DNA of 64,000 nucleotides. Origin: Rahnella laticis (lineage in GTDB: Bacteria > Pseudomonadota > Gammaproteobacteria > Enterobacterales > Enterobacteriaceae). The stretch's first letter is position 1. Every line of letters starts with the position of its first letter. The position numbers and the translations under genes are program-made. Location of the stretch: NCBI RefSeq assembly GCF_015644585.1, contig NZ_JADOBI010000002.1, forward strand, positions 434,001-498,000. Reading direction: 5' to 3'. Positions 43,590 through 53,165 of the stretch are shown here, in pieces. The notes under the pieces were generated by a model, which searched no databases, was not told the DNA's origin, and saw nothing but the letters and a program-made list of their open reading frames with translations.

Positions 43590-44402
43590 ATGGCCGTAAA
43601 ACTTATTGCCGTCGACATGGATGGCACTTTCCTGGATCAAAACGGTGAATATAACAAAGCCCGTTTTCGCGGGCAGTATGCGCAAATGCTGGAGCGCGGT
43701 ATCAAGTTTGTCGTCGCCAGCGGTAACCAGTATTACCAGCTGAAATCCTTCTTTGATGACATTGATGAAGGGATCGCTTATGTGGCGGAAGGCGGCGGTT
43801 ACGTCGTCGATAAAAAGCAGGAAATCTACTGCGGCAAGCTTGAACCTGAACAGGTCACGCTGGTGCTGGACTGGATCAGCCGCACGCCGGGGATCAACAC
43901 GATTGTCTGCGGCAGGCTGGGTGCATATGTGCTGGAAGGCACGCCCGAAGCGTTTATCAGCCGGATGCGCCGTTATTATCATCGTCTGACCAAAGTGCAA
44001 AGTTATGCAGAAATCAGCGATACGATTTTCAAGTTCGCGCTGAGCTACGTGGAAGACGACGTTTACCCGCTGATGGGGGAAATCACAGAGCAGCTCGGCG
44101 GGATTGTTGCGCCGGTGACCAGCGGACACGGATCCGTTGACCTGATTATCGCCGGGAATCATAAAGCCAGCGGGCTGCGCAAAATCCAGCAGATTTACGG
44201 CATCCGAGATGATGAAGTGCTGGCGTTCGGTGACAGCGGTAATGATCTGGAAATGCTGAGTTACGCGGGCTACGGTTTTGCGATGGAGAATGCGTCCGCA
44301 CCGGCAAAAGCCGCAGCGAAATACCGCGCGCCTTCACATGAAAAAGAGGGCGTGCTCGAGGTGATTGACGATGTATTCAATGCGCGTCCGCCGTTCGCAT
44401 GA
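43590..44402 (+). CDS. HAD-superfamily Cof-type phosphatase (YbjI-like)
   Basis: 270 residues. HAD motif I VDMDGTFLD, motif II VVASGNQ, motif III Lys in HKASGL and motif IV FGDSGNDLEML, with a C2-type cap. YbjI in E. coli is a FMN/sugar-phosphate phosphatase. The neighbouring MFS gene is YbjJ-like, so gene order is conserved with E. coli. Precise substrate is not established. Confidence 0.9.
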   Translation: MAVKLIAVDMDGTFLDQNGEYNKARFRGQYAQMLERGIKFVVASGNQYYQLKSFFDDIDEGIAYVAEGGGYVVDKKQEIYCGKLEPEQVTLVLDWISRTPGINTIVCGRLGAYVLEGTPEAFISRMRRYYHRLTKVQSYAEISDTIFKFALSYVEDDVYPLMGEITEQLGGIVAPVTSGHGSVDLIIAGNHKASGLRKIQQIYGIRDDEVLAFGDSGNDLEMLSYAGYGFAMENASAPAKAAAKYRAPSHEKEGVLEVIDDVFNARPPFA

Positions 44403-44436
44403 CTGACGCGAACCGGGGCTAAATCCGGTTAAAACG

Positions 44437-44467
44437 AAAAGGCTGCCGCAGATTACGGCAGCCTTTT
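44437..44467. terminator. Terminator after the YbjI-like gene
   Basis: AAAAGGCTGCCG / CGGCAGCCTTTT stem with 7-nt loop and TTTTTT on the plus strand; the other strand also ends in A/T, so it serves the convergent glycine-zipper gene too. Confidence 0.88.
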
Positions 44468-44493
44468 TTATTGTTTGTGTTATGGCTTAGCGT

Positions 44494-45033
44494 TTACTGA
44501 ACATAATCAGGCGGAATGCCATTGTCGCCCGGCTGAGACGGGTAGTAATCCGGCGGCACCGGGCTTTGCGGCGCAGAGTCCTGACGGTCGCTGTAGCTGG
44601 CGTCTACCGGCACTTTGTTGCCTTTGGCGTACATGCACTGGGTGTAAACCGTATCGTACTGATCCTGCAAATCGCCGCTGCTGGCACCGGCACTGTTATT
44701 GCCCATCGCGCTGCCAATTAACAGCCCGCTGCCTGCGCCAATCAGCGCGCCCGCACCGGCCTGATGTGACGCCGCGCCAAGCAGCGCACCGGCTGCGGCA
44801 CCCACCGCCGTGCCTGCTGCCGCGGTATTCACCGCAGTATTATTGGCCGTTTGCGCACCGCCGTTCACACTGCCGTAGGCCGCATTCCGGCAGGACATTT
44901 CATCCCTCTGAAACTGCTGATAATCCTTTCCCGTACCCGGTAAAACCATCACGTCCGGACGGGTCGGGGGAGATACGCAGCCAGAGAGCGCTGCGGCCAG
45001 GGCAATAACCGCCAGCGGAGTAAACCTGTTCAT
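44494..45033 (-). CDS. Glycine-zipper lipoprotein
   Basis: 179 residues. Lipobox LSGC after a hydrophobic start gives a lipid-anchored Cys at 19. A Gly/Ala-rich segment (AAGTAVGAAAGALLGAASHQAGAGALIGAGSGLLIGSAMG) is a glycine-zipper membrane module as in YMGG/OmpA-like lipoproteins. C-terminus is Pro/Tyr-rich. Envelope protein of unknown function. Confidence 0.75.
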   Translation of the reverse strand: MNRFTPLAVIALAAALSGCVSPPTRPDVMVLPGTGKDYQQFQRDEMSCRNAAYGSVNGGAQTANNTAVNTAAAGTAVGAAAGALLGAASHQAGAGALIGAGSGLLIGSAMGNNSAGASSGDLQDQYDTVYTQCMYAKGNKVPVDASYSDRQDSAPQSPVPPDYYPSQPGDNGIPPDYVQ

Positions 45034-45047
45034 GACATTATCGCCTG

Positions 45048-45410
45048 TTAACGTGGAGCGGAATCACCGACGACGACCTTCATCCAGCCGCGCGCACAGC
45101 GTGGAACTTGCGGGTAATATCCCGCCGGATTCTGGCAGTAGTAAGCATAATTAGGGGTTTTCTCGACGTAAGTCTGCGGTTGCGCAGGCGCAACATAGAC
45201 AACCGGCGGTGGCCCGTAATACACCGGCGGCGGCGGGCCCCAGGGAATACCGACAACAACACGCGGTCCGCCATACCAGCCGCGGCCGTAATATCCATGA
45301 CCATAGCCGTGACCATAATAGCCATGACCGTAATACCCATAGGCGAACGACGCAGAGCTGGCTGACATCAGCGCGCCAGCGGTAAGCATCAACAACAACA
45401 GCCTTTTCAT
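45048..45410 (-). CDS. Gly/Tyr/His-rich secreted protein
   Basis: 120 residues from ATG 45410 with GAGGTGG upstream; a longer frame upstream has no site and no signal peptide. Signal peptide (MKRLLLLMLTAGALMSASSASFA) then repeats of YGHGYYGHG-type sequence, a PPPPVYYGPPP segment and a C-terminal domain with two cysteines (YYCQNPAGYYPQVPRCARGW). The C-terminal module is seen in many enterobacterial YXWGXW-like or YajD-type small proteins, but the function is unknown. Confidence 0.72.
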   Translation of the reverse strand: MKRLLLLMLTAGALMSASSASFAYGYYGHGYYGHGYGHGYYGRGWYGGPRVVVGIPWGPPPPVYYGPPPVVYVAPAQPQTYVEKTPNYAYYCQNPAGYYPQVPRCARGWMKVVVGDSAPR

Positions 45411-45616
45411 AACCACCTCGAAGCACATTGACCGGATGCACGGAGCGGCAAAAATGACACCACTCCTGAGGCTAAAGATACGCTTGCGTGGTGTAAAAGG
45501 TTGGCGGGAGAACTGGGGGAATGTGACAAGAGTTTGGGTGTAATTGTGTATAAAGAATTCAGGGAGATACGTTTGTTGACGAACGGCCCGCCGCCTTGCG
45601 CAGACGGGCCAGAAAG

Positions 45617-46159
45617 TCACTTTTTCGCGCTGATTTCCTGGCTTGCGGTAAAGCGCCGGAAAGCGGCCAGCGTTTCGTCGCTGACGTGATGTTCCACACC
45701 TTCCGCATCAAGGCGTGCCGTTTCTGCGCTGATGCCCAACGCGATGAAAAAGGCTTCTACGACGTTATGACGTTCGCGGTTTTCCGCCGCCAGTTTCTCA
45801 CCTTCCGGCGTGAGGAAAGTGCCGCGATATGGCAGCTGATGAACCAGCCCGGCGTTCGCCAGACGTTTCAGCGTTTTCGCCACCGTCGGCTGCGAAACGC
45901 CCAGACGTGCAGCCAGATCGACCTGTCTTGCTTCACCAAATTCATGAATTAAGTCTGAAATCAGCTCAACGTAATCGTCCATTAATTCCCGGCGATGCGC
46001 CTCGCGCACCTGTAAAAAACCCTGAGCGTGTTCTTCCACATCCAGTAATGGATTTATTTTTTTATCTTTCACTACGCCTGCCTCTTTCTTGCTCAACGGT
46101 TTTCCACCGCAGCCGCGCTCACCGCAGCAATCCGTGCATTGTAAACCAAGTGCACACAT
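45617..46159 (-). CDS. mntR: Manganese-responsive repressor MntR
   Basis: DtxR/MntR family. The core is nearly that of E. coli MntR (155 residues): [39 protein letters not shown] and [10 protein letters not shown]-like [14 protein letters not shown], with the metal ligands in place. The longest frame (180 residues) adds a Cys-rich N-terminus ([17 protein letters not shown]) that has no counterpart. TTG at residue 22 or GTG at residue 30 (46072) would give the normal length, and each has a purine-rich stretch upstream. Divergent from sitABCD, which it should repress with Mn2+. Confidence 0.9.
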   Translation of the reverse strand: MCALGLQCTDCCGERGCGGKPLSKKEAGVVKDKKINPLLDVEEHAQGFLQVREAHRRELMDDYVELISDLIHEFGEARQVDLAARLGVSQPTVAKTLKRLANAGLVHQLPYRGTFLTPEGEKLAAENRERHNVVEAFFIALGISAETARLDAEGVEHHVSDETLAAFRRFTASQEISAKK

Positions 46160-46173
46160 CTACCAATTTCTGA

Positions 46174-46212
46174 AAACTTTGCCTTGGCTATGGAGTATAG
46201 CCTGTGCTATAC
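46174..46212. promoter_or_regulatory. Tandem MntR-type boxes before sitA
   Basis: Two sites: one around TTTGCC-TTGGCTATG (46178-46192) and a perfect palindrome GTATAGC-CTGT-GCTATAC at 46195-46212. A -35/-10-like pair overlaps them, so MntR binding would block sit transcription. They also lie in the mntR leader. Confidence 0.65.
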
Positions 46213-46260
46213 CTGAATAATAAACCGCCGATTGTTGTGGTGTTTCACAGGAGAACGTTG

Positions 46261-47202
46261 ATGGGAAATGGACAGAGCCTCTTAAAATTATTCAGTTATT
46301 CACCGTTTCGTTTGCGTCTGATGCTGATCGGTATGATTGTTGCGCTGATCACCGGAAATGCGACGGCGGCAGAGAAAGACAAAAAAAAGTTCAAAGTGGT
46401 GACGACCTTCACGGTGATCCAGGACATCGCGCAGAACGTCGCCGGTGATGCGGCGACCGTAGAGTCGATCACCAAGCCGGGCGCGGAGATCCACGATTAT
46501 CAGCCGACGCCGCGCGATATCGTCAAAACGCAGTCTGCGGACCTGATTCTGTGGAACGGTTTTAACCTCGAACGCTGGTTCGGGCGCTTCTTTGCCAATA
46601 TCAAAGATGTGCCGTCGGCGACTGTCACGGACGGCATTACGCCAATGCCAATTCAGGAAGGGCCGTATCTCGGTAACCCGAATCCGCACGCCTGGATGTC
46701 CGCGAAAAACGCACTGGTCTACGTCGAGAATATTCGCGCCGCGCTGGTGAAATACGATCCTGAAAACGCCGCGACCTATGACCGTAATGCCAAAGATTAT
46801 TCGCAGAAAATTATGCAGCTTGATGCGCCGCTGCGCGAACGTCTGGCGAAAATCCCGGCCGGTCAGCGCTGGCTGGTGACCAGTGAGGGCGCATTCAGTT
46901 ATCTGGCGAAAGATTACGATCTCAAAGAAGCGTATCTGTGGCCGATCAACGCCGAAGAACAGGGCACGCCGCAGCAGGTGAAAAAGCTGATTGATCTGGT
47001 GCGTCAGCAAAATATCCCGGTAGTTTTCAGCGAAAGTACGATTTCGGATAAACCGGCGAAACAGGTCAGCAAGGAAACCGGCGCGAAATACGGCGGCGTG
47101 TTGTATGTCGATTCGCTGTCCGCTGCTGACGGCCCGGTGCCCACGTATATTGATTTGCTGAAAGTGACGGTTGGCACGATTGCGCAAGGGTTCGGGCAAT
47201 GA
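46261..47202 (+). CDS. sitA: Mn/Fe ABC transporter binding protein SitA
   Basis: 313 residues from ATG 46261, with AGGAGA 8 bp upstream; the longer frame begins inside the MntR site region. Signal peptide-like N-terminus ending near ATAAEKD. SBP family 9 (TroA/PsaA/YfeA) with metal His ligands in [22 protein letters not shown], and the C-terminal [10 protein letters not shown] region. Brings Mn2+ (and Fe2+) to the permeases. First gene of sitABCD, each with ATGA-type overlaps. Confidence 0.93.
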   Translation: MGNGQSLLKLFSYSPFRLRLMLIGMIVALITGNATAAEKDKKKFKVVTTFTVIQDIAQNVAGDAATVESITKPGAEIHDYQPTPRDIVKTQSADLILWNGFNLERWFGRFFANIKDVPSATVTDGITPMPIQEGPYLGNPNPHAWMSAKNALVYVENIRAALVKYDPENAATYDRNAKDYSQKIMQLDAPLRERLAKIPAGQRWLVTSEGAFSYLAKDYDLKEAYLWPINAEEQGTPQQVKKLIDLVRQQNIPVVFSESTISDKPAKQVSKETGAKYGGVLYVDSLSAADGPVPTYIDLLKVTVGTIAQGFGQ

Positions 47203-48023
47203 ATGAATCGCGGCTTCACCTCAGGGTTGATGATGTCACCGTGACCTACAACAACGGTCACACCGCCATTGAAGACGCGAGTTTTACGCTGCACGGCGGC
47301 TCGATTTGCGCGCTGCTGGGCGTTAACGGCAGCGGTAAGTCCACGTTATTCAAAACCATTATGGGCATTATCCGGCCGACGCACGGCAGCGTGACGCTGG
47401 ATGGCCTGAACGTCGCTAAAGCGCTGAAGCAGAATCTGATCGCTTACGTGCCGCAGTCGGAAGAAGTGGACTGGAATTTTCCGGTACTGGTGCGTGACGT
47501 GGTGATGATGGGGCGTTACGGCAAAATGTCGTTTCTGCGTATTCCCTCGCAGGAAGATAAAAATCAGGTTGCGTCGGCGCTGGCGCGTGTCGGGCTGACC
47601 GATCTGGCGCATCGTCAGATTGGTGAGCTGTCCGGCGGCCAGAAAAAACGTGTTTTTCTCGCGCGTGCGCTGGCTCAGCAGGGGCGCGTACTGCTGCTTG
47701 ATGAGCCTTTTACCGGCGTGGACATCAAAACGGAAAACGCCATTATCGAACTTCTGCGCCAGCTGCGTGAGGAAGGGCATCTGATTCTGGTGTCCACGCA
47801 CAATATCGCCAGCGTGCCGGATTTCTGCGATCGCGTGGTGCTTATCAACCGGACGGTGATGGCCGCCGGTGAGCTGGAAGCCACGTTTACGCACCAGAAT
47901 CTGGAAAATACCTTTGGCGGCGCACTGCGTAATATCGGCTATTTTTTGCATAAAGAGAGCATGCAGAAAGAGGGGATGCATAAAGAGAGCATTCCGGAGA
48001 CAGCGGTAAGGCGGGTGGTATGA
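47199..48023 (+). CDS. sitB: Mn/Fe ABC transporter ATPase SitB
   Basis: 274 residues. Walker [10 protein letters not shown], signature [17 protein letters not shown] and Walker [15 protein letters not shown]-terminal tail repeats KES[11 protein letters not shown] and is unusually charged. Overlaps sitA by 4 bp. Confidence 0.93.
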   Translation: MNESRLHLRVDDVTVTYNNGHTAIEDASFTLHGGSICALLGVNGSGKSTLFKTIMGIIRPTHGSVTLDGLNVAKALKQNLIAYVPQSEEVDWNFPVLVRDVVMMGRYGKMSFLRIPSQEDKNQVASALARVGLTDLAHRQIGELSGGQKKRVFLARALAQQGRVLLLDEPFTGVDIKTENAIIELLRQLREEGHLILVSTHNIASVPDFCDRVVLINRTVMAAGELEATFTHQNLENTFGGALRNIGYFLHKESMQKEGMHKESIPETAVRRVV

Positions 48024-48871
48024 CCGAACTGCTGCTTGAGCCGTTTCAGTATAATTACATGGTCAAAGCCATCTGGGTCAGTGCGGGCGTGGGCGCGGTG
48101 TGCGCGTTTTTGTCGGCGTATCTGATGCTCAAAGGCTGGTCGCTGATGGGTGATGCTTTATCCCATTCGGTCGTTCCGGGCGTGGCGGGCGCATATGCGC
48201 TTGGTTTTCCGTATGCCGTCGGTGCTTTCGGCACCGGCATTCTGGCCGCGCTTTCCATGACGCTGTTGCGCCATTTCACCAAACTGCGTGAAGACGCGAT
48301 TATTGGCTTCGTTTTCTCCACGTTCTTCGCACTCGGCCTGCTGCTGGTGTCGCTTAACCCGACGTCGGTCAACGTCCAGTCGATCCTGTTCGGCAATATT
48401 TTAGGCATCGATGACGCGGATATTTTGCAGGTGCAAATCATCGTCGGCGTTTCGCTGGTGGTGCTGTGCGTTATCTGGCGGGATCTGCTGGCGGTGTTCT
48501 TTGATGAAGCGCACGCCGTGTCGGTCGGGCTTTCTCCGCTGAAGCTGAAAATCATTTTCTTCACCATTTTCAGCGCGTGCAGCGTGGCCGCTTTGCAAAC
48601 CGTCGGCGCGATTTTGGTGATCGCGATGGTGATTACCCCCGGCGCCACGGCGTATCTGCTCTCTGACCGCTTCTCACATTTGCTGATTATTTCGGTGATT
48701 ATTGGCGCGGTCACCAGTGCAGTTGGGGCGTGGCTGAGTTACTACCTGGATGGCGCGACCGGTGGCGTTATCGTCTGCCTGCAAACCGTCGTCTTCCTGC
48801 TGGCGTTTCTGTTTGCGCCGAAACACGGCTGGCTGGTTAATCACTTCCGGATCCGCAGGAGCCGCGCATGA
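48020..48871 (+). CDS. sitC: Mn/Fe ABC transporter permease SitC
   Basis: 283 residues, eight or so helices of the ABC-3 (ZnuB/TroC) family, with [24 protein letters not shown] and [10 protein letters not shown]. Partner of SitD. Overlaps sitB and sitD by 4 bp. Confidence 0.93.
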   Translation: MTELLLEPFQYNYMVKAIWVSAGVGAVCAFLSAYLMLKGWSLMGDALSHSVVPGVAGAYALGFPYAVGAFGTGILAALSMTLLRHFTKLREDAIIGFVFSTFFALGLLLVSLNPTSVNVQSILFGNILGIDDADILQVQIIVGVSLVVLCVIWRDLLAVFFDEAHAVSVGLSPLKLKIIFFTIFSACSVAALQTVGAILVIAMVITPGATAYLLSDRFSHLLIISVIIGAVTSAVGAWLSYYLDGATGGVIVCLQTVVFLLAFLFAPKHGWLVNHFRIRRSRA

Positions 48872-49722
48872 TGGGCTGGCTGGATGTTTTGCTTGAGCCG
48901 ATGGGCTTCGAATTTATGCAGCGCGCGCTGCTGACCGCGGCGGCGACCAGTATCGTCTGCGCGATTTTTTCCTGTTTTCTGGTGCTGAAAGGCTGGTCGC
49001 TGATGGGCGACGCCATTTCTCACGCCGTTTTACCGGGCGTGGTGCTGGCCTATCTGGCGGGTATTCCGCTGGCCATCGGGGCGTTTGGTTCCGGGCTTTT
49101 CTGCGCCGTCGCCACCGGTTTTATTAAAGAGCATTGCCGGGTAAAAGAAGATTCGGTGATGGGCATTGTGTTTTCCGGGATGTTCGCCGCCGGGCTGGTG
49201 CTTTTCTCGCGGGTGAACACCGAGCAGCATCTCAGCCATATTTTGTTTGGCAACGTGCTCGGTGTAACGGACAGCGAAATGCTGCAAACGCTGATTATCG
49301 CAGCAGTGGTGACGCTGGCTATCCTGTTCAGATTTAAGGATTTGGTACTGTTTTGCTTTGACCCGGTTCAGGCCAAAGTCATCGGGTTACCGGTTCGTTT
49401 TTACCACTACGCGTTGCTGTGCATGCTGGCGATGACCATTGTTGCGGCGCTTCAGGCGGTCGGCGTGGTGCTGGTGGTGGCGATGCTGATCACGCCGGGT
49501 ATTACCGCATTTCTGCTGTGTAAAACATTGCCGAAAATGGTGATGATTGCAGTGACGGTGTCACTTTCTGCGGCGGTGTCAGGCACGTTTATCAGCTTTT
49601 ATATTGATGCCGCGACGGGGCCGACAATTGTGCTGATTCAGGCGCTGTTTTTCCTGCTGGCGCTGACGGCTAATTTACTGCGAAAATCCATAAAACCGCG
49701 CCAGTCCGCACCGATTGCGTAG
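48868..49722 (+). CDS. sitD: Mn/Fe ABC transporter permease SitD
   Basis: 284 residues, second ABC-3 permease with [24 protein letters not shown], clearly paralogous to SitC. Ends 57 bp before a flavin reductase-like gene. Confidence 0.93.
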   Translation: MMGWLDVLLEPMGFEFMQRALLTAAATSIVCAIFSCFLVLKGWSLMGDAISHAVLPGVVLAYLAGIPLAIGAFGSGLFCAVATGFIKEHCRVKEDSVMGIVFSGMFAAGLVLFSRVNTEQHLSHILFGNVLGVTDSEMLQTLIIAAVVTLAILFRFKDLVLFCFDPVQAKVIGLPVRFYHYALLCMLAMTIVAALQAVGVVLVVAMLITPGITAFLLCKTLPKMVMIAVTVSLSAAVSGTFISFYIDAATGPTIVLIQALFFLLALTANLLRKSIKPRQSAPIA

Positions 49723-49778
49723 TGCTGGCCGGGCTGATTTGCCATGCTGTTTTCTGACATTTTTGCTGAGAGATTCTG

Positions 49779-50366
49779 ATGACCCCACAATTTGCGCCCG
49801 TCGAACTGGAAAAAGCCTACCGCCTGATCAACCACGGAACCACCGCGCTGGTATCCGCCCATCACGCGGGTGTGGACAACGTGATGTCAGCGTCCTGGGT
49901 GTGCGGGCTGGATTTCAAACCAGCAAAACTGACGGTGGTGATCGATAAAATCGCCCGTACCCGCGAGCTGATTGAGCAAAGTGGTTATTTCGTGATTCAG
50001 GTGCCAACGGTGGCGCAATTGCAGATGACGTACGATCTGGGCAACAGAACGCTGCGTAACGATCCGGATAAATTGCAGCACTGCGGCGCAGAGCTGTTTC
50101 GTATGGAAGGGCACGGCGACCTGCCGTTTGTCGCCGGTTGTTCCGCGTGGCTGGCGTGCAAGCTGATCCCAGAGCCGCACAACCAACAGGCGCATGATCT
50201 GTTTATCGGCGAAATTGTCGGTGCCTGGGCGGATACCCGCGTATTCAGCAACGGTCACTGGCATTTCGAAGACGCCGAACCGTCCCTGCGCAGCTTGCAT
50301 TACATCGCTGGCGGCCAGTTCTATGCCACCGGCGAAGCCCTGAACGCCAATACCGACCTGGACTGA
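49779..50366 (+). CDS. Flavin reductase-like domain protein
   Basis: 195 residues, matching the FMN-binding split-barrel flavoprotein family: NVMSASWVCGLDFKPAKLTVVIDK, SGYFVIQVP and ACKLIPEPHN. Likely binds FMN and acts as a reductase or related oxidoreductase in the cytoplasm. Function is not specific. Placed between sit and nor genes, downstream of sitD; a separate transcript is likely. Confidence 0.82.
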   Translation: MTPQFAPVELEKAYRLINHGTTALVSAHHAGVDNVMSASWVCGLDFKPAKLTVVIDKIARTRELIEQSGYFVIQVPTVAQLQMTYDLGNRTLRNDPDKLQHCGAELFRMEGHGDLPFVAGCSAWLACKLIPEPHNQQAHDLFIGEIVGAWADTRVFSNGHWHFEDAEPSLRSLHYIAGGQFYATGEALNANTDLD

Positions 50367-50384
50367 TCAGGTCGCGTTAAACGT

Positions 50385-50423
50385 AAAAATCCCCTGTCAC
50401 GGAAATTCGTGCAGGGGATTTTT
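50385..50423. terminator. Bidirectional terminator
   Basis: AAAAATCCCCTG / CAGGGGATTTTT, 12-bp stem, T tract on both strands, between convergent flavin reductase-like gene and norW. Confidence 0.9.
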
Positions 50424-50427
50424 TTGC

Positions 50428-51561
50428 TTATGCGCTCAGTTCACGCAACAGCAGGAAAGCCTGTCTGGTGTGTTCCTCGCTGGCGATAAACGCCCGCAGC
50501 TGATTCTGGTCATCCCGGCCTTTCGCCATCATGCCCTGACTGTTCAGGGTAATGTCCCAGTTCAGGTCGGTGCGTGTGGTTTCACCGGCGAAGAACAGCG
50601 GTAAATCCGGCGTTTTGACCTTCACCAGCATGGCGGGAAGATTCAGCGTTTCTGCGCCGCCCAGCAGGTTTTTCGCCAGCGTCATTGCGCCAATCTGCGC
50701 CGGTTGCAGGAAAGGCAGAATTCGCCCTTCAATTTCGGCGCAGTCGCCAAGCGCGTAAATGGCCGGATCCGACGTTTGTAACTGACCGTTGACCACGATG
50801 CCGCGCTGCGTGTGCAAACCGGCGTCTGCGGCGAGGGCGGTTTCCGGTTTCAGGCCGATGGCGGCGATCACGGCGTCAGCACGGATTATCAGGCCATTTT
50901 TCAGCGAAACGCTCAGACCCTCCGCCGTTTTAGCCACCGATTCCAGTTCGTTATTTAACGCCAGCTGAATGCCCATCTGGCTGAATTTATGCTGTAACCG
51001 GCTGCTGATTTCTGCTGGCATCACCGAGCCCAGCAGGCTGTGGGAACGGTCAACTACCGTGACCTGTTTTCCGGCGCGCTGTAAATCCATCGCCAGTTCG
51101 CTGCCAATCAGGCCGCCGCCCAGTACCACAATCTGTTTCGCCGACTGCAAAGCGTCCTGATTCTGCCGGTACTCATTCTGGCTGTTAAACGTGAAAATCC
51201 ATTCGCTGCCCGGCAGCGCAGGCAATATCGCCTGCGCGCCGGTCGCCAGCACCAGTTTCCCATACTCAAAAAACCGGTCGCCGCACACCACGCGTTTATT
51301 CCTGCGATCGACAGCCGTGACCCGCGTGTTTGAAACTACCGTGAGGTTGTTTTCTGCGGCAAACTGCGCCGCACTCTGGCGCGTCAGGTCATCCGCGCCT
51401 TGTTTCTGCGTGAAGACATGGCTCAGATCCGGTTTGTTGTAATCGTCTGCGCTGTCTGCCGCGATCAGCGTGACCGGTACCTGTTTGTCGGCGCGGCGGA
51501 TGTTTTTTATCAGCTGGCGCGCGGCAAATCCGGCGCCAATAATCACAATGTTGTGTTCCAT
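50428..51561 (-). CDS. norW: NADH:flavorubredoxin reductase NorW
   Basis: 377 residues from ATG 51561 (MEHNIVIIGAG), preceded by AAGGGA; a GTG at 51576 overlapping norV is the alternative. The length equals that of E. coli NorW. FAD motif IVIIGAGFAARQLIKNIR, NAD motif VVLGGGLIGSELAMDLQRAGK, and a C-terminal FAD site IYALGDCAEI. Passes electrons from NADH to the rubredoxin domain of NorV. Confidence 0.95.
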   Translation of the reverse strand: MEHNIVIIGAGFAARQLIKNIRRADKQVPVTLIAADSADDYNKPDLSHVFTQKQGADDLTRQSAAQFAAENNLTVVSNTRVTAVDRRNKRVVCGDRFFEYGKLVLATGAQAILPALPGSEWIFTFNSQNEYRQNQDALQSAKQIVVLGGGLIGSELAMDLQRAGKQVTVVDRSHSLLGSVMPAEISSRLQHKFSQMGIQLALNNELESVAKTAEGLSVSLKNGLIIRADAVIAAIGLKPETALAADAGLHTQRGIVVNGQLQTSDPAIYALGDCAEIEGRILPFLQPAQIGAMTLAKNLLGGAETLNLPAMLVKVKTPDLPLFFAGETTRTDLNWDITLNSQGMMAKGRDDQNQLRAFIASEEHTRQAFLLLRELSA

Positions 51562-51572
51562 CTGGCTTCCCT

Positions 51573-53006
51573 TCACAGCGGATCAAAGACGGATTTACCC
51601 AGCGCACAGCCCGGGCAAAGGAAGGATTCCGGTACGTCAGACCACGCGGTTCCCGGCGCGACATCCTGCAACGGCTCACCCAGCTCCGGGTCATAAACCC
51701 ACTGGCACACGGTACAAATCATTGAAACACCGGCGTCGGCTTTCGGCTCTGCGTTGCATCCGCAGGCAGATTCAACGGGCTGCACCGGCGCGCGGGTTTC
51801 ATTGAGCGGATGTAAAGCCCATTCGCGGGCGATTTTGCGGCCATGTTCGCGGCACTCTTCCAGCGCTTTGCCGTCCGGGCGCCATTTGGCTTTCAGTGAC
51901 AACGCGATATCAAAACCGGCATCCATCAGCCGGGTCTGAATGCGGTCAACCGCGCCGCCGGTCCAGCCAAAGCTGCCAAACGCGGAGGCTTTTTTGTTGC
52001 GAAAACGCAGACCGGCCAGCTCTTCCAGCATGCCTGCAACTTTCGGCATCATCACGTTATTCATGGTAGATGAACCGACCAGCACGCCTTTGGAGCGGAA
52101 GATTTGCGTCAGGATCTCGTTCTTATCGTGGCGGGAGATGTTGTAGATTTTCACCGCGACGGTCGGGTCTGTGTCATGAATGCCCTGTGCAATGGCGTCG
52201 GCCATCATGCGGGTGTTTGAGGACATGGTGTCGTAGAAAATAGTGATGCGGTCTTCCTGATAATCCGCCGCCCATTCAAGGTATTTCGCCACAATTTGCG
52301 TCGGATTGTCGCGCCAGACCACTCCGTGCGAGGTGGCAATCATGTCCACCGGCAAATTAAAGCCGAGGATCTCGTTAATTTTTGGCGTCACCAGACGGCT
52401 GAACGGCGTCAGAATATTGGCGTAATACCGGGCGCACTGCTCGTAGAGCTCTGTCTGATCGACCTCATCGTTAAACAAATGCTCGTCGCAATAGTGCTGG
52501 CCAAAGGCATCGTTGCTGAACAATACGGCGTCTTCCGTCATATACGTCATCATGCTGTCCGGCCAGTGCAGCATTGGCGTCTCAACAAAAATCAGCGTTT
52601 TGCCGTTACCGATATCCAGTGAGTCGCCGGTTTTCACAGTGTGGAAATTCCATTCAGGGTGATGATGATGGCCGTTGATGGAATCAATCGCGTTGGTGGT
52701 GCAGTAAATCGGCGTGTCAGGAATGCGGGACATCAGCTCGGTCAGCGCGCCGGCATGGTCTTCTTCGGCATGGTTGATAATGATGTAATCGATCGCCGCA
52801 AGGTCGATTTCTTTCTCCAGATTGGCGACAAAGTCACGGCTGAATTTATGATCGACGGTGTCAATCAGGACGTTTTTGCCTTCACGGATCAGATAACTGT
52901 TATAGCTGCTGCCCTGATGGGTTTTATATTCGGTGCCGTGAAAATCGCGCACTTCCCAGTCACGTTGCCCGACCCAACTGATGTTATTTTTAACCTGAAT
53001 AGCCAT
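51573..53006 (-). CDS. norV: Anaerobic nitric oxide reductase flavorubredoxin NorV
   Basis: 477 residues from ATG 53006 ([22 protein letters not shown]), with AGGAAAC before it; longer frame rejected because E. coli NorV starts here (479 residues). Diiron beta-lactamase-like domain with [11 protein letters not shown] (ligands His, Glu, Asp, His), a flavodoxin domain (about 255-400), and a C-terminal rubredoxin ([21 protein letters not shown]). Reduces NO to N2O under anaerobic conditions. Sigma-54 promoter and NorR sites upstream. Confidence 0.95.
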   Translation of the reverse strand: MAIQVKNNISWVGQRDWEVRDFHGTEYKTHQGSSYNSYLIREGKNVLIDTVDHKFSRDFVANLEKEIDLAAIDYIIINHAEEDHAGALTELMSRIPDTPIYCTTNAIDSINGHHHHPEWNFHTVKTGDSLDIGNGKTLIFVETPMLHWPDSMMTYMTEDAVLFSNDAFGQHYCDEHLFNDEVDQTELYEQCARYYANILTPFSRLVTPKINEILGFNLPVDMIATSHGVVWRDNPTQIVAKYLEWAADYQEDRITIFYDTMSSNTRMMADAIAQGIHDTDPTVAVKIYNISRHDKNEILTQIFRSKGVLVGSSTMNNVMMPKVAGMLEELAGLRFRNKKASAFGSFGWTGGAVDRIQTRLMDAGFDIALSLKAKWRPDGKALEECREHGRKIAREWALHPLNETRAPVQPVESACGCNAEPKADAGVSMICTVCQWVYDPELGEPLQDVAPGTAWSDVPESFLCPGCALGKSVFDPL

Positions 53007-53048
53007 GATAGTTTCCTGAAAAAGTAATGGATGGTCTTCTTCAGAGAG

Positions 53049-53064
53049 AGCAATGACCGTGCCA
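53049..53064 (-). promoter_or_regulatory. Sigma-54 promoter of norVW
   Basis: On the minus strand TGGCAC-GGTCA-TTGCT, perfect -24/-12 elements with 5-bp spacer, about 43 bp before the norV start. Confidence 0.9.
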
Positions 53065-53107
53065 GTTATTATATTATTGATTTTATGAGTTTTAATAAAA
53101 TTATGAG

Positions 53108-53163
53108 TCATTTTGACAATGCGGTACTATTGTCAAAATGACTTTACCTGTGTCGGAATGACA
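53108..53163. promoter_or_regulatory. Three NorR enhancer sites
   Basis: GTCATTTTGAC (53108-53118), GTCAAAATGAC (53133-53143) and GTCGGAATGAC (53153-53163) each fit the NorR site GT-N7-AC. The first two form a larger 14-bp inverted repeat (53108-53121 / 53130-53143). E. coli also has three sites in this position. Confidence 0.85.
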
Positions 53164-53165
53164 TT

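Noticed and set aside
46041-46052. TCCAGTAATGGA inside the mntR coding region
   Set aside because: It matches the IprA-type core but lies in conserved coding sequence; about one such hit is expected by chance.
51573-53111. Longer N-terminus for norV starting at 53111
   Set aside because: The family start (MAIQVKNN...) is at 53006 with a good ribosome site; the extension covers the sigma-54 promoter and the edge of the NorR sites.
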